Assembly (NCBI GenBank): GCA_021527695.1
Contig: JAKFAO010000003.1
Span: 186,001-250,000, forward strand
Source: Naematelia aurantialba
Taxonomy: Eukaryota; Basidiomycota; Tremellomycetes; Tremellales; Naemateliaceae
DNA: 64,000 bases
Direction of reading: 5' to 3'
Shown: positions 1 through 12,133 of the stretch, piece after piece
Layout: each line of letters begins with the position of its first letter
Numbering within the stretch: the first letter of the stretch is position 1
Notes under the pieces: generated by a model
What the model was told of the DNA's origin: nothing
The model's database searches: none
Seen by the model: the letters and a program-made list of their open reading frames with translations, nothing else
Program-made: the position numbers and the translations under genes

Positions 1-385
1 GTCATGAGATTGGAAGTGTAGATACTGATCGCGTCCACACAGGTCATCGCAGGCCTGGCCACCGGCTACGCGGTCCGGTTCATCGAAGAGAAGAACCTCC
101 CGTTCTGTGAGTACCTTGGCATTCGCGCCTCTTTCCTTTCTCTAGCCATTGGTCCTGCGCTCTCCCGGGATCACACAGGACCTATGAACACACCCACCCA
201 AGCTTCCAGGAGCGAGGCCACTGACCCCCGCAGCATCCGAAGCCAGCAAGAAGAAGTTCAAAACCGAAGCCCAGCTGTACGCCACGCGCGACTCGAAACG
301 CGCCCTCCGGGAGTCGAGCTATTACCACTCGGGCGAGCTGGACCCGATCGAAGACGACGAGAAGTACGGGAACAGGGTTATGTGA
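1..385 (+). CDS. C-terminal end of an unidentified protein (5' partial)
   Basis: Two exons can be read: 43-106, preceded by a CACAG acceptor, and 234-385, ending in TGA. They join in phase across an intron that starts GTGAGT. The visible tail is about 71 residues. It has a small hydrophobic Gly/Ala-rich stretch (GLATGYAVRFIEEKNLPF), then a charged, mostly hydrophilic tail (KKKFKTEAQLYATRDSKRAL, later SYYHSGELDPIEDDEKYG). One short hydrophobic segment followed by a basic tail would suit a small organelle membrane protein, but this is only a guess. I do not recognise the family. The start lies left of the window. Confidence 0.6.
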
Positions 386-919
386 TGAGACTTACACTCC
401 TCTCGGGGATGGTGGGAGGGACGGTCACACAGGACGTTGGGACGGAGAGGTGATCAACGATGTGACAATCTGACGCTGTAAGGACGCGAAACGGGAGACC
501 TGGGGGGGCGGTCCTGTGATAATGTGAAATATGAACGCTGTGACGCCGTGACGATACTGTGACGATTGTGTATACTGGCTGTGGGACCACAATGAATCAA
601 GTGACGATGCATGCTACGCAGAGAATTGTCTTTGCTCGCACAGTCTAGCCTCTAGTTCATCGAGCTCGGTAGTGTAGCCGCCTCCGGCCATTACTTGCAG
701 TCGAGTTATACTGATTCAGCCTGAATTCGGCCTACAGCTATCAGCATCCATCTCCACTGCTCTGTTGCCCAGGGAGAGCTGTGCGTAAAGTCGAGTTGAG
801 AGCTGTGCTTATAGTCGATGGAATAGCTGAGCTTGGAGCTGAAAGGAGACCTGATAGTTATACAGTAGCAGAGGGAAAACCCTTTGTTCTAATTCAGGAG
901 AGTCGAGGAAGTTTGGAGT
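386..919. other. Intergenic region, convergent 3' ends
   Basis: This stretch lies between the stop of the partial plus-strand gene and the stop of the minus-strand epimerase gene. The short ORFs have no family features and no plausible splice context. From about 460 to 570 there are loose GTGAC-type repetitions. I see no gene here. Confidence 0.6.
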
Positions 920-3400
920 TCAAGGACACCACAGTTGAGAAAGCACGACGACCCACCACAACCCATCGTCTTGAAACCCCTTGACGATGGCGACGAGTTC
1001 GTCAACCTCGACGCGGGGGTGAAGAGGCTGGAAACCCAGGCGCTTTATCTTGGAGCCGTCTAGGCAAATGGCCATTTCTGCCGTGGCGTCAGAGACCCGC
1101 ACCAGAATCACATCCCATCCACACCACACCACACCACACCACACCACACCACACCACACCACACCACACCACACCACACCACACCACACCACACCACACC
1201 ACACCACACCACACCACACCACACGAGCCACAATGCCCCACCCAAGCCCAGTGGCAACATCCAACTGGCACATCACTGGCCACTCGATGGCTCAACCCTA
1301 CAGCCTCGCGAAATGCAGCGCCGTGTCGTCTCCACGCCGCAGGGAACACGAATGCAGTGCTGTATCACCAAAGCAACGCACTCCGAAAGGCATGTTCGTT
1401 GAGGAACGGCGAGATGGGCGTCGAAGTGACCGGCGGGTCAGACGCAGCAAGCATCTTGGACCACGCGTCCACGTGCTGCCGGGAACAGGCGTTAGCGTTT
1501 CCAGCTTGTTTTACCATTTGCCACTTGACGTGGGCCGGGTATAGTACACACCATCTCGTTGACGTCGTCTATCATCTCGGAGAAATCTGCCTACGAGGCA
1601 TCAGCACCACAGCAAGTCGGCCCAAATAGCCTGTTCGTATCTCCACAATCACGTATTGTTCGAGCCACCGCAAGACTTTGTCATGTTGCTTCCAGTGGCC
1701 CAAGGGACACTGAGTGGAAAGAGACAGACCGAGGGGTGCTAGCACACGACTCACTTTGGCAAACTGCTGTACGAGCGCTGCCACGGCAGAATTGAGAAAC
1801 CCATACTTGACGCCCCAGACACCCGCGACGGCGCGCGCCAGCGTCTCCTGCGTCGAGTCGTTGTCATCCACCACATTGAAGAGCGGTACCACGACCCTTG
1901 TGTCCTGGGGAACGACAGTATCCACCGTCTTCCAGGCGTCGCTGATGTCGGTGGCGAGCCGCTTGGGCACGGACAACGAGAATGAGAAGGCCGACGACGA
2001 TGACGCTGGCCCCGGGGCAAAGGAATACGACAGCGGCACGCCCGACTGCTCTGATACCATCTCGCGCGGGGTGGCCATCACATGCCCGGCGACGAGGTGG
2101 AGTGCCTGTGCGACGTCGTCGCTATGGATCGTGTGGATCCGGAGATCCGAGCTAGATGACATTTAGCATCACTTCTGTCAGCTCACTTGTTCAGTCAATG
2201 CGGTTGTACGTCGCTCGACCGACAGAGAGCCACGCGCACTCGCACTCACTTGTACAGAAACTTCATGTCCTGCTTGCTTGTCATCAGCGTAGCCCTGTTT
2301 CCCCAGCTCACAGGTACCGGTAAATATGGCCAGCCATCACCCGAGGCATCACCTCGCCCTCCCACGTCCCGGGGCCGTACCATGCCCCGCATCGGACCAC
2401 AGCGAAGGGCAGGCCCGGGATCGACCCGAGGGCACGTAGAGTCTCATGCCACCACCGACCGCGTACGCCGTCCGGACGTAGCTCGGCTGTTTCGGTGTAC
2501 CCCGCTGGGGTATTTCCCACCGAAGCAGCCGAAGCTCTCGGCGAGGTGTGCCCCGCAGACGTGCCCGCCGGCATTGCCGCCGCTGACGAGGTCGAGGACG
2601 AAGATGACGACGCCGGTAGCGGCTTCATCTCGTAGAACGAATAGGTGAGGCGGACGTACGCCTTGGGAGGGGATTCAAGTGCGACAGCGGACTTGGCCAG
2701 GCCCAGGGCAAGCTGGTATGTATTGGAAATCTGCAGCTGCACGTCAGAGCGGCTCCCGATCATATTCCCACCAGTTCAGGCTTATCGAAGGCCGTATCGC
2801 CCGTCAGGTCGTACACCACATCGAATCCCTGGTGCTGACAGGGAACGGGACGGCCCCCCCACGCGCTGGGTGGCACGAAGACCGAGCGGTGGGTAGCAGG
2901 GTTACCGAGGTTGACCTGCTTGTACTCGAGGGGTACAGTCGGGTCTTGCAAGAGCTCGAGAAATGGCTTGTCCAAGTACCTGCTCGAAGGAATCAGTCTG
3001 ACGTTCGCTCGACACACTGCCAGTCGATCGTCATGGCCTCACGTCGTCGCAGGCGTGACAGAGAACCGATCCGCTTCAGATGCAGAGAGAATCAGAATCA
3101 TAAGCAAAAAGAGTCAGAGTCAGGATCCGAAACCCAACCGTCAGTTCTCTGCACTGATCGACGGAGACCAACAAGGCACCTATGCGGACAAACTGGGAAG
3201 CGATCAGTAGCGGCTAACGAGTTGCTGCCCAGGTATTCGCCTGACTCACAGCTGCGCGTCTCGAAAAACCGGCCAACAGGTACTTGGCGAGCGGACGTGC
3301 GAGCGTCGTGGTACCGCCTTGTCGTTAGTTCTCGCTGCACCCGAGGCTCACCAAGAATGAGCACGACAGGCAGTCCTTGATCCCCATGCGGTCCAGTCAT
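920..3400 (-). CDS. NAD(P)-dependent epimerase/dehydratase family protein (extended/atypical SDR)
   Basis: A spliced minus-strand gene starts at 3400 and has at least eight exons. The N-terminus reads VVLILG, then after an intron GTTTLARPLAKYLLAG, which is a glycine-rich dinucleotide-binding turn. Later blocks are RIADRFSVTPATTYLDKPF, GFDVVYDLTGDTAFDKPEL, LRALGSIPGLPFAVVRCGAWYG, SDLRIHTIHSDDVAQAL and DFSEMIDDVNEMHVDAWSKM, ending with LDGSKIKRLGFQPLHPRVEV. The order Rossmann turn, nucleotide-strand motifs, VIHVDD-like block and C-terminal GSKIKR block is that of eukaryotic NAD-dependent epimerase-like proteins. The substrate cannot be inferred. The region 1572-2162, which looks like a separate ORF, is the middle of this gene. 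The intron before the last exon (about 1080-1392) carries a long ACACC repeat. The exact last codons (920-960) are less certain. Confidence 0.8.
1121..1224. repeat. (ACACC)n pentanucleotide microsatellite, about 21 copies, intronic
   Basis: An uninterrupted run of ACACC units lies inside the last intron of the epimerase-like gene, between exons encoding PFLNEHAFR and MAICLDGSK. On the transcribed strand it reads GGTGT. The long Trp/Cys/Gly/Val reading frames across it are artefacts of the repeat. Confidence 0.95.
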
Positions 3401-3833
3401 GATGTATCCACGTTTGGTACTAGGTGACTAGAGAGCAGCCCTCGGACTACAGCTCAGTGCGTATACTGCTGCAGTATGAACAAATGAGAGGAAAGAAGAT
3501 TGATCCACAGGAAACAGCACTGGATCATCGTCGTGAGCCCGTGCTTGGACTGCCCCGGAACGCTCGGACTCCTTTGCCAATCTCATCTCCCTTGATCGTC
3601 GCATCTCACTCTGTAAACCACCCCCTGCTTCGCCGGGTACTCAGAGCTGGTAACAAGGTGCAACGGAAGCTGAGCTGAGACAACCCCTTCTGTCTGCAAA
3701 CAAAAGCATGCACTCGGATGCTTTGCCTCGAGTGCATCAAGCTGAACAGCATACTCGTCTAGGAGTGCACCAACTGGACCGCCTTGGCTATGTAATGCAT
3801 ACTCCGCACTGGGTTATCTCCATTGTCGGATGC
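3401..3833. other. Intergenic region between two minus-strand genes
   Basis: This is upstream DNA of the epimerase-like gene and downstream DNA of ATP17. Only unsupported short ORFs are present. It probably holds the epimerase promoter, but I see no clear element. Confidence 0.5.
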
Positions 3834-4700
3834 CTAGTGATGACCGTTCTTGTGGTGTTTCAAGTGCACTGTAGTGCCCGAATCCAGTCATGAATTGGAG
3901 AGTCGGTCCAGGCACAGGCAGTAGACAAGTGTTGTTGAAGATTCGAGTGGAGGGAAGGTCAGGCCGTCGGTTTTCATACACAGACAGATCCGGAGTGGCG
4001 CAAAGATGACGCAGGAGAGGAAAGGCGGAAGGAAGAGAAAGTCGGACCGAGACAGAGAAACGCATTTCGTCAGTCATGTCAACGGGATCTGGGTAAACTC
4101 GTCACGCACTGTGGTAGTCGAGAGTGTATCCGAGGGCAAAGATTGAGAAGACGGTTACGAGGATGGGGTAGCTGCAGACCGATCAGCGGGCCTGCCCACA
4201 CGGATGTCCTAGTTGACTGCCGCTTGGATGGAAGCAGTAGAGGCAGTAAACAGGGAAGCTCATCGATACTTTGACCAGACACCAAGGTTGAGAGCCCGCC
4301 TACACGGAGATGGTGAGGAGCAGTGGAACGGGGCAAATATGCCGCGATGGGGCTCGCAGAATCGGGTTCGCAGGATCAAGTGCGCAGGAAGCAGGGATCC
4401 GTCGCTCACCCGCTCGCATTCTTGCCGTCAAAGAATCGTCCCTTGATTCCTCCCGGTCGTTGAGATGCCGGAAGCGGGCCCTTGGGCAGCTTGGAGTAGA
4501 ATTCGATGACGTTTGCCGTGCGCTGCGAGGTCGAACCGGACGACTGGGGGATATCAGCGTCCGTCTGAGGATCCTCAAGCGGAATATTGCACAGTGGGAC
4601 TGAGACTGGGACTGGGATGGGTACTGACCACAGCGCTGGGAGTTGCGATCTTTGGGGGGATGAGGTGGGCCAGCGAGCGTCGAGCTGCCGAGGGGAACAT
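3834..4700 (-). CDS. ATP17: Mitochondrial F1Fo ATP synthase subunit f
   Basis: Four exons (4629-4700, about 4410-4543, 4110-4171 and 3834-3868) give about 100 residues. The N-terminus MFPSAARRSLAHLIPPKIA is a typical presequence. Exon 2 carries the family core NVIEFYSKLPKGPLPASQR followed by GGIKGRFFDGKNASG. Exon 3 encodes the single membrane span (YPILVTVFSIFALGYTLDYH). The 35-nt last exon adds MHLKHHKNGHH and the stop. Order, length and motifs fit subunit f of the membrane Fo sector, which supports the stator and dimer interface in the inner mitochondrial membrane. Exon 2 could start 15 nt or more further upstream at a second in-phase acceptor. The gene is head-to-head with GGC1, 233 bp apart, so a shared promoter is likely. 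Confidence 0.92.
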
Positions 4701-4933
4701 GGTGTGCTGCTCGTGGATGCAAGGCAAAGTAGAGCCAAAGCAGTAACAGATAGCTGGTAGGGACAGGCAACGGGATCCGCGGGGATATGGCGGGTGGAAG
4801 GAGATAATCCCGAATGTGGCATTCTCGGCGATGAAGAGAAAAAAAAGTTAATCAGGCACGGCGTACAGAGAATTATCAATTGGGCCATCTTGGATTACCT
4901 CGGTCTTGCATCGTCGACCACTGGGTGCCAGCC
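4701..4933. promoter_or_regulatory. Short divergent promoter region, ATP17 / GGC1
   Basis: Two mitochondrial genes start in opposite directions within 233 bp. An A-rich stretch lies near 4830-4845. The location is inferred from the flanking start codons; no specific factor site was identified. Confidence 0.5.
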
Positions 4934-6342
4934 ATGTCTCCTCCTGTAGATACAAAGATGCCAGGCGGGAAGCGTGACTCGGGGGCGGCGCGGGTCCTCG
5001 GCTCTGGCGCCTCTGGTCAGTACCGCTCTTGCACCAGTCGGCGAAATGCTAGACCATACTGACTCGATTGGCAGGTATCGCCGAGCTCCTGGTCTTCCAC
5101 CCTGTCGTACGTCCAACCGGCTGTTTGCAAGAGAGCCCCCCGGGAGGGGGGGGGGGGGGGGGGGAGGATAAGAGAGAGGGTGGTCGACGGCGTGCTGATG
5201 AAGTAGGACACTGTGGCCAAGCGGCTCATGTCGAATCGGTCACGAGTGGCCGTGGGGGAGCTGAACAACATCGTGTTTCGGTCGGCTGCTACGGCACCCA
5301 TACACAAGAAATTCATGTCCCTCTTCCCTGGACTCGGGTACGCCGCGGGATACAAGGTCGCACAGCGGGTGTACAAATTTGGCGGCCAGCCGTACTTTCG
5401 CGATATGATCGACAAGAACGCGGGCGACTTTTTCAGATCTACATTCGGCAACAAGACTGGCGGTATGCTCATGCACGCCACGGCAGGCAGGTGGGTCCGG
5501 TGCTTGCTGTTGAGAGGTACGAGGTGGCTGTGGCTGACAATCCAGTGTGACGGGTATCGGCGAGGTCGTGCTGCTCCCTCTGGACGTGCTCAAGATCAAG
5601 ATGCAGACCAACCCCGATGCCGTGCGCGGACGGAATTTCTTCAAACTCCTTACGGAAGAGGGCATCGGGTCGCTGTACCGAGGCTGGGGATGGACGATGG
5701 CACGGAACGCTCCTGGCAGCTTTGCGGTGAGCCTTACAGAAACGATCGAAAGCTGACGGCGCAGCTCTTTGGTGGATCAGCAGCGACCAAGGAGTACCTG
5801 TTCCGAATAAACGACTACTCCTCGGCCACCTGGGTACAGAGTGAGCGTCTTTCGAATTTTGACTATTCCCATTTGCCAGGCTTCGAGTTGTCCAACTCTT
5901 TCAACTCAGCTGCCCCCCTCAACCCCTCACTTGGTCTTTCCGCCCTCCTCCCGATTTTGTCCTTCATGCTACCCCCCCCCCCCCCACCCCCCCGGGGCGA
6001 CAACACACTGACGCTTCAGACTTTGTCGCTTCCATCGGCGGTGCCGTCGCGTCAATCACCGTCGCCTCCCCCCTGGACGTGGTCAAGACCCGCATCCAGA
6101 ACGCCAACTTCAACTCGACCGTTGGCGGCTTCACGATCATCCGCGAGATGATCCGCCAAGAGGGCGTCGGCGCCTTCTTCAAAGGGTTGACACCCAAGGT
6201 GAGTTTCCGTCGTCCAGTCGGTTGGTTGTGAAAGTCGAGGGGCTGATGTCTGCAGATCCTTGTTGTCGGCCCTAAACTCGTCTTTTCCTATACCCTTGCG
6301 CAGAGCTTGATTCCGTTCTTCGGGAAATACAGTGAGTCCTGA
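4934..6342 (+). CDS. GGC1: Mitochondrial GTP/GDP carrier (mitochondrial carrier family)
   Basis: Seven exons (4934-5015, 5075-5106, 5207-5490, 5546-5726, 5765-5840, 6020-6198 and 6256-6342) join in phase to give 306 residues, the usual size of a mitochondrial carrier. Three carrier signatures are visible: HPVDTVAKR (repeat 1), LPLDVLKIKMQ (repeat 2) and SPLDVVKTRIQ (repeat 3), each with the P-x-D/E-x-x-K/R pattern. Diagnostic for the Ggc1 subfamily are SLFPGLGYAAGYKVAQRVYK, KFGGQPYF, YRGWGWTMARNAPGSFALFG and FFKGLTPKILVVGPKLVFS. Family members exchange GTP and GDP across the inner membrane and affect mitochondrial iron balance. The start at 4934 has a good context (AGCCATG). Intron 2 contains a run of 19 G and intron 5 a run of 14 C. 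Confidence 0.93.
5146..5164 (+). repeat. Poly-G tract (19 nt) in GGC1 intron 2
   Basis: An uninterrupted G run on the coding strand, inside the intron at 5107-5206. It could form a G-quadruplex or pair with the C tract in intron 5. Confidence 0.9.
5972..5993 (+). repeat. Poly-C tract in GGC1 intron 5
   Basis: Fourteen C, one A, then seven C on the coding strand, close to the 3' end of the intron at 5841-6019. It may partly serve as the pyrimidine tract of the acceptor. Confidence 0.9.
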
Positions 6343-6800
6343 CTATCCCAACTATCCCACCAGCAAAGGACCTGGACCTACAATTGCGCATCCGAGAATC
6401 GCGGCTATCACCTGAGGATGAACCACCGAGCTGACGAACCGGCAGTCTAATGGAGCGGCTAGAGTTGAGCAAGACAGAGAAGAGTATCTAGAGTTTGCGC
6501 TCGGCTGGGAATTTGCGCTTGCTTGTGGTTCTATATACCTTATTGCGATTCTGACCACCGCTCTGCATTACATTCACCGAAGCATGCATCCCCGATCGAG
6601 CATCCAGAACTAGCGTCCTGGCGTCCTAGCGTCCTAGCATCCTAGCCCCTAGTCATCCAGGACAGCGGCCGAGTCGCAACCTGCAACGCTGTAGAGTCTC
6701 AGAGTCTCAGAGCCAAAAGAGTCGGTGGCGGCCCCGCATTCCCCAGCAAATCCTCCGCCCTCGTACGAGATTTCCAACGCTGTTCAGGCTGCGCTGTCCG
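6343..6800. other. Intergenic region upstream of ERG10
   Basis: No gene is apparent. A small direct repetition (GCGTCCTAGCGTCCTAGCATCC) lies near 6612-6642 and a CAGAGTCT duplication near 6693-6710. The region holds the GGC1 3' end and presumably the ERG10 promoter. Confidence 0.5.
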
Positions 6801-8759
<1,959 letters not shown>

Positions 8760-9235
8760 GCTGTAGGCGGTAGGCGGTCGCGGTAGGCGACTGGGAGCAG
8801 TCGCGTCCTTCCATAGCATAATATGCATGCATGCTCGGCATTTCCTCTGTCAGAGTGTAGCGTTGTCGAGTGCATGCGTTGCACCCATCTCGCACGCACG
8901 AGCGGATGATAATCGCAGGAGTCTTGGCATGCCTGGATTTGAGGGGGAACGGGGGGGGATTGTGCTGAAAAATGCTACATTTTGGGGGGGAGTCGACCTG
9001 AGAAAAAAAGAGGCAATCGTTCGACTGCGGTCTACTCGTTCTTGTCCATTCCCACCTCTTCCGTGTACGGTCTGTATACCTTTTATCTGTCTATACTTTA
9101 TAGCTGCAGCTAGCCTGTATAGCTGATCTGCGATCCCGGGGGCAGGCGATATAATACCCAGTCCAGAAGTCTGCACTGGCGCCCGTGGTATATCGACAAA
9201 CAACGCTCGCGGCTGGGTTTGCGCAACTCGCAGCC
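8760..9235. other. Intergenic region
   Basis: Between ERG10 and the membrane-protein gene. There are two GGGGGG-type runs (8951-8959 and 8984-8990) and a short ATGCATGCATGC repetition near 8822. No gene was recognised. Confidence 0.5.
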
Positions 9236-10969
9236 ATGGCGGCATATCTCAACGAGGCGTCACCGTCGGCGTCGGCGTCGGCGTCGGCACGTTCGACCCA
9301 GTCGCCCGCGTCTAGCGAGACGGGTCTGCGGTCCGAGTCTGTGTCTTCTAGTCTGCATGCACAGTCGGCGTCGACCGGCGATGGCGAACACCAGTACAGC
9401 TCGTCCGCGCAGGTCGCGTTCAACCCGTCGTCTACTGTCTCTGTCTCTGCGTCTGCATCCGTCTCTGTCCCTGCCTCTGCCGCTCTCGCAGCCAGCAATA
9501 GCAACAGCAACAACAGCGACAACAACAACAACAATAACAATAACAACGGCAATGGTTCGGCCGACGGGACGGTCTCGGCAGCCGGGGCCGAGACGAACAC
9601 CTTCGTCACGACGGGGGCAGCGACGACGACGACGTCGAACCCGTATGCGTCGGTCGCGTCAGCCGCGCAGTCCTCCGCTGCCGCTTCCACCGAGATAACA
9701 AGCAGCCTCACGCGGGTCCAGCTGATCGCTATCGCCGTGGCGGGGACGCTGTTCCTCGTGCTGCTCGTGGTCGGCGGCGTGTGTTGTCGCCGCCGAAGGA
9801 GGCTGCGCCGGAGGCTGGACAGAGAAGCCGGGGTTCAGCAGATGCGCTCCGGCTCCGGCTCCCGCTCTGGCTATGTCTCTGGCTCTGGCGCCGCCGCCGG
9901 GCCTCGCCGTGACTCGGACTTTGGGTCTGGCCTCAACTCCGGCTCTGGCTACGGCTTTGGTTCTGGCTACGGCGATTCGAACGCCGTCGGGATGAGCGGT
10001 ATGGCGGTGACGGCTGGCGAGGCGCTCGAGGTGGTCCCGCTGCCTCCACCGGCGCGGCGGGGCCACTCGTCCCGCTCCGTTTCGACGACCGACACCCACC
10101 CGGGCTATCGGCAGTCGACGTGGACGGACGACTCCGAGTTTGACGCCTTTGCAGTCGACGGATCGACCGCGACGCGCACGCTCAGCACGGCCAACTCGGT
10201 CCGCTCGTTTGGAGACGACGACGACGAGCACGGGGACGCCGCGAACGACCCCTTCAACCACCCGGCATATACGATCCAGCCGCCCTCGTCTCTTGCCTAC
10301 GCGCGGCGCGCACCTCTCTCTGCCTCGACGTCCATGTCCACCCACGCTCCAAGGGCGGGGAGTGGAGGCGGAAGCGAAGCGGGCGCACGGACGTGGAATG
10401 GAGCAGGGACGTGGACGGGAACGGGGACGAGCAGCGCCGGGGTGCAGCAGTATGCCTCGCGTGCGTCTGCTAGCCGGGCGTCTCGCACAGCGTCCGATTT
10501 CCCGCCGCTCCCGAATCTACAGACCCAAACGCAAACGAGCGACTCAACGTCGTACACTGTCCTTACACCGCGGGGCACGGCGGCCTCGGCTTCGAGTCCG
10601 CGGTACTCGCCCTTCCCTCCATACTCACCGTACTCTCCGTACTCGACACATGAGTCCAGTTCTCCCACCGACTACAACTACGGCTACACCCACGACCCGC
10701 AACAGCGGCTCCCTGGGGGCCCTGGTGGCTTGGGTGGTCCTGGTGCGAGTGGCCCTGGTGGCCCCGGTGCAGGAGGTTACTTTGCGTCATCGGCAGTCGA
10801 TGCTGGCGCTGGCTACACACAGAGGCGGGCGGGGTCGGTATCTGTCATCAGGCATGCGGATGCGGGCCCGTTTGAGGAAGACGAAGACGACTTGGCCGCC
10901 GAGATGGAGGTGCACTTGCCGCCGGCGTATGGCGAGCTCTTCCCGTCACATGACAGTGAGCGTGTATAG
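9236..10969 (+). CDS. Ser/Thr-rich single-pass membrane protein with long disordered cytosolic tail
   Basis: A single open frame encodes 577 residues from ATG 9236 (GCAGCCATGG context). An in-frame GTG at 9185 is not a credible start. Residues 1-170 are Ser/Ala/Thr-rich with an SASASASA run and an Asn run. Near residues 173-198 lies one clear membrane span (LIAIAVAGTLFLVLLVVGGV), followed by CC and a strongly basic block (RRRRRLRRRLDRE). The remaining roughly 370 residues are low complexity, with GSGSGYGFGSGYG, Pro/Tyr/Ser repeats (SPYSPYSTH) and Gly-Pro runs. The plan (Ser/Thr-rich outer part, span, basic stop-transfer, long tail) resembles Mid2/Wsc-type sensors and Skg6-like proteins, but no Cys-rich WSC domain or clear signal peptide is visible. 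A missed upstream exon with the signal peptide is possible. A role at the cell surface is inference. Confidence 0.7.
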   Translation: MAAYLNEASPSASASASARSTQSPASSETGLRSESVSSSLHAQSASTGDGEHQYSSSAQVAFNPSSTVSVSASASVSVPASAALAASNSNSNNSDNNNNNNNNNGNGSADGTVSAAGAETNTFVTTGAATTTTSNPYASVASAAQSSAAASTEITSSLTRVQLIAIAVAGTLFLVLLVVGGVCCRRRRRLRRRLDREAGVQQMRSGSGSRSGYVSGSGAAAGPRRDSDFGSGLNSGSGYGFGSGYGDSNAVGMSGMAVTAGEALEVVPLPPPARRGHSSRSVSTTDTHPGYRQSTWTDDSEFDAFAVDGSTATRTLSTANSVRSFGDDDDEHGDAANDPFNHPAYTIQPPSSLAYARRAPLSASTSMSTHAPRAGSGGGSEAGARTWNGAGTWTGTGTSSAGVQQYASRASASRASRTASDFPPLPNLQTQTQTSDSTSYTVLTPRGTAASASSPRYSPFPPYSPYSPYSTHESSSPTDYNYGYTHDPQQRLPGGPGGLGGPGASGPGGPGAGGYFASSAVDAGAGYTQRRAGSVSVIRHADAGPFEEDEDDLAAEMEVHLPPAYGELFPSHDSERV

Positions 10970-11173
10970 GTATAGATAGATATGACTCTTATGGAGACCT
11001 GAACCGACTATGCACGTCTTTGCGCCATGCATCGGTCGCTGCACGAACAAAAAGTGGTCCACGTCCATATCCTAAATGGAGGACTGAGGAAGACGGAAGC
11101 AAATTTATGCACGGGTTGCTAGATATTTTACTGCCAGTTTCCTGGACTTTCGTCTTGCGCACCCATCATCGCC

Positions 11174-12041
11174 ATGCTCTGCTCACATCTCCCGCCAATG
11201 GCGATGGCGACGCGCGGTATCCGCACGCTGCGACGTCCGTCCGCTGCCTCTGTGCATGCCGAGTCGCGCGTCAAGGCAGCGATACGGGCGAAAGCCAGTG
11301 CCGACACTGATTCCTCCAGCCAAGAGCACGAGCAAGGGCACGAGCACGAGCATGAGCAGGAGAACGAGCATGAGCACGAGCAAGGACACGAGCAAGGACA
11401 CGAGCACGAGCACCAGCAAGCGTCGGATATCGGCGGCTCTAGCACACCGACATGGAGGAGCGCGCGAACCAAGTTCATGAAGCCCGTGCCTAAGCCTCTG
11501 GAAGGGCCGATCACGGGTGGGCCGTTCCGGATAGAACGGTCAGCGACGGGCGGGCTGCCCGTGTACTCTGACTGGCGGAGGGACGGCTCGTGCAAGACCA
11601 TTGTGCGAAAGATAGAGGTCAGTCCCAGTCGTCATTGGCATATCGTCTTGGAGTCATATCGTATCCCCGCTCTGTATGGGCCGCGAGTCACGTACGTGCG
11701 ATTTGCTGATACGGCGCTGTAGGGCGATGTGGTTGTGAGTGACGAATCCGGACAGCGACAAGCTGTAGCCAGCGCAAGCTGACCGTGGACGTTTGTCTCT
11801 TTCATTCTCTTTCGGTTTCTGTCACTCTTCCTGCTCATGTGTCTGTGTTTTAATTGTCGGCACTGTCTCATCCGCCGCACAGCACTTCCAACACCAACTG
11901 AACAGGTATCTTCGAGAAAACCACATCGACCCTCTCCGGCCACCCCCACAAGCAACCCTCCGGCCGACCAATATGAACCTCGTCATCAAGGGGAAGCACA
12001 CGACGGATGTCAGGAACTTTATCACCTCCAGAGGGTACTAG
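11174..12041 (+). CDS. IMG2: Mitochondrial large-subunit ribosomal protein mL49
   Basis: Three exons (11174-11617, 11723-11734 and 11883-12041) join in phase to 204 residues. The core GPFRIERSATGGLPVYSDWR, CKTIVRKIEGDVV and the C-terminus NLVIKGKHTTDVRNFITSRG are those of the mL49/Img2 family of the mitoribosome large subunit. The N-terminus (MATRGIRTLRRPSAASVH) is presequence-like. Exon 2 is a 12-nt microexon encoding only GDVV, required by the family alignment and frame. Between presequence and core (about residues 50-82) is an unusual Glu/His/Gln run (repeating EHEQGHEHEHE), absent from the mL49 sequences I know. The last codons are part of a 38-bp triplication that continues past the stop. 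Confidence 0.9.
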
Positions 12042-12133
12042 CAGCTTTCCCGGATACTATCACCTCCAGAGGGTACTAGCAGCTTTCCCGGATACTATCA
12101 CCTCCAGAGGGTACTAGCAGCTTGCCCGGATAC
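12020..12133 (+). repeat. Three tandem 38-bp direct repeats spanning the mL49 stop codon
   Basis: Copies lie at 12020-12057, 12058-12095 and 12096-12133. Copies 1 and 2 are identical and copy 3 differs at one base (T to G near 12124). Copy 1 includes the codons for the last residues ITSRGY and the TAG of mL49. The two further copies therefore repeat the gene end and stop in the 3' UTR. Confidence 0.97.

Noticed and set aside
1121..1224. ACACC repeat as a telomere-like sequence
   Set aside because: It lies in the middle of a gene, in an intron, and is not of the TTAGGG type expected for fungal telomeres.
1572..2162. A 196-codon minus-strand ORF that looks like a gene of its own
   Set aside because: It is continuous by splicing with the exons at 2300-3400 and 920-1600 of the epimerase-like gene. 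Its first four codons after the ATG lie in an intron, and SDLRIHTIHSDDVAQAL is an internal block of that family.
9091..10345. Large minus-strand ORFs opposite the membrane-protein gene
   Set aside because: They are shadows of a GC-rich, codon-biased plus-strand ORF and show no domain.
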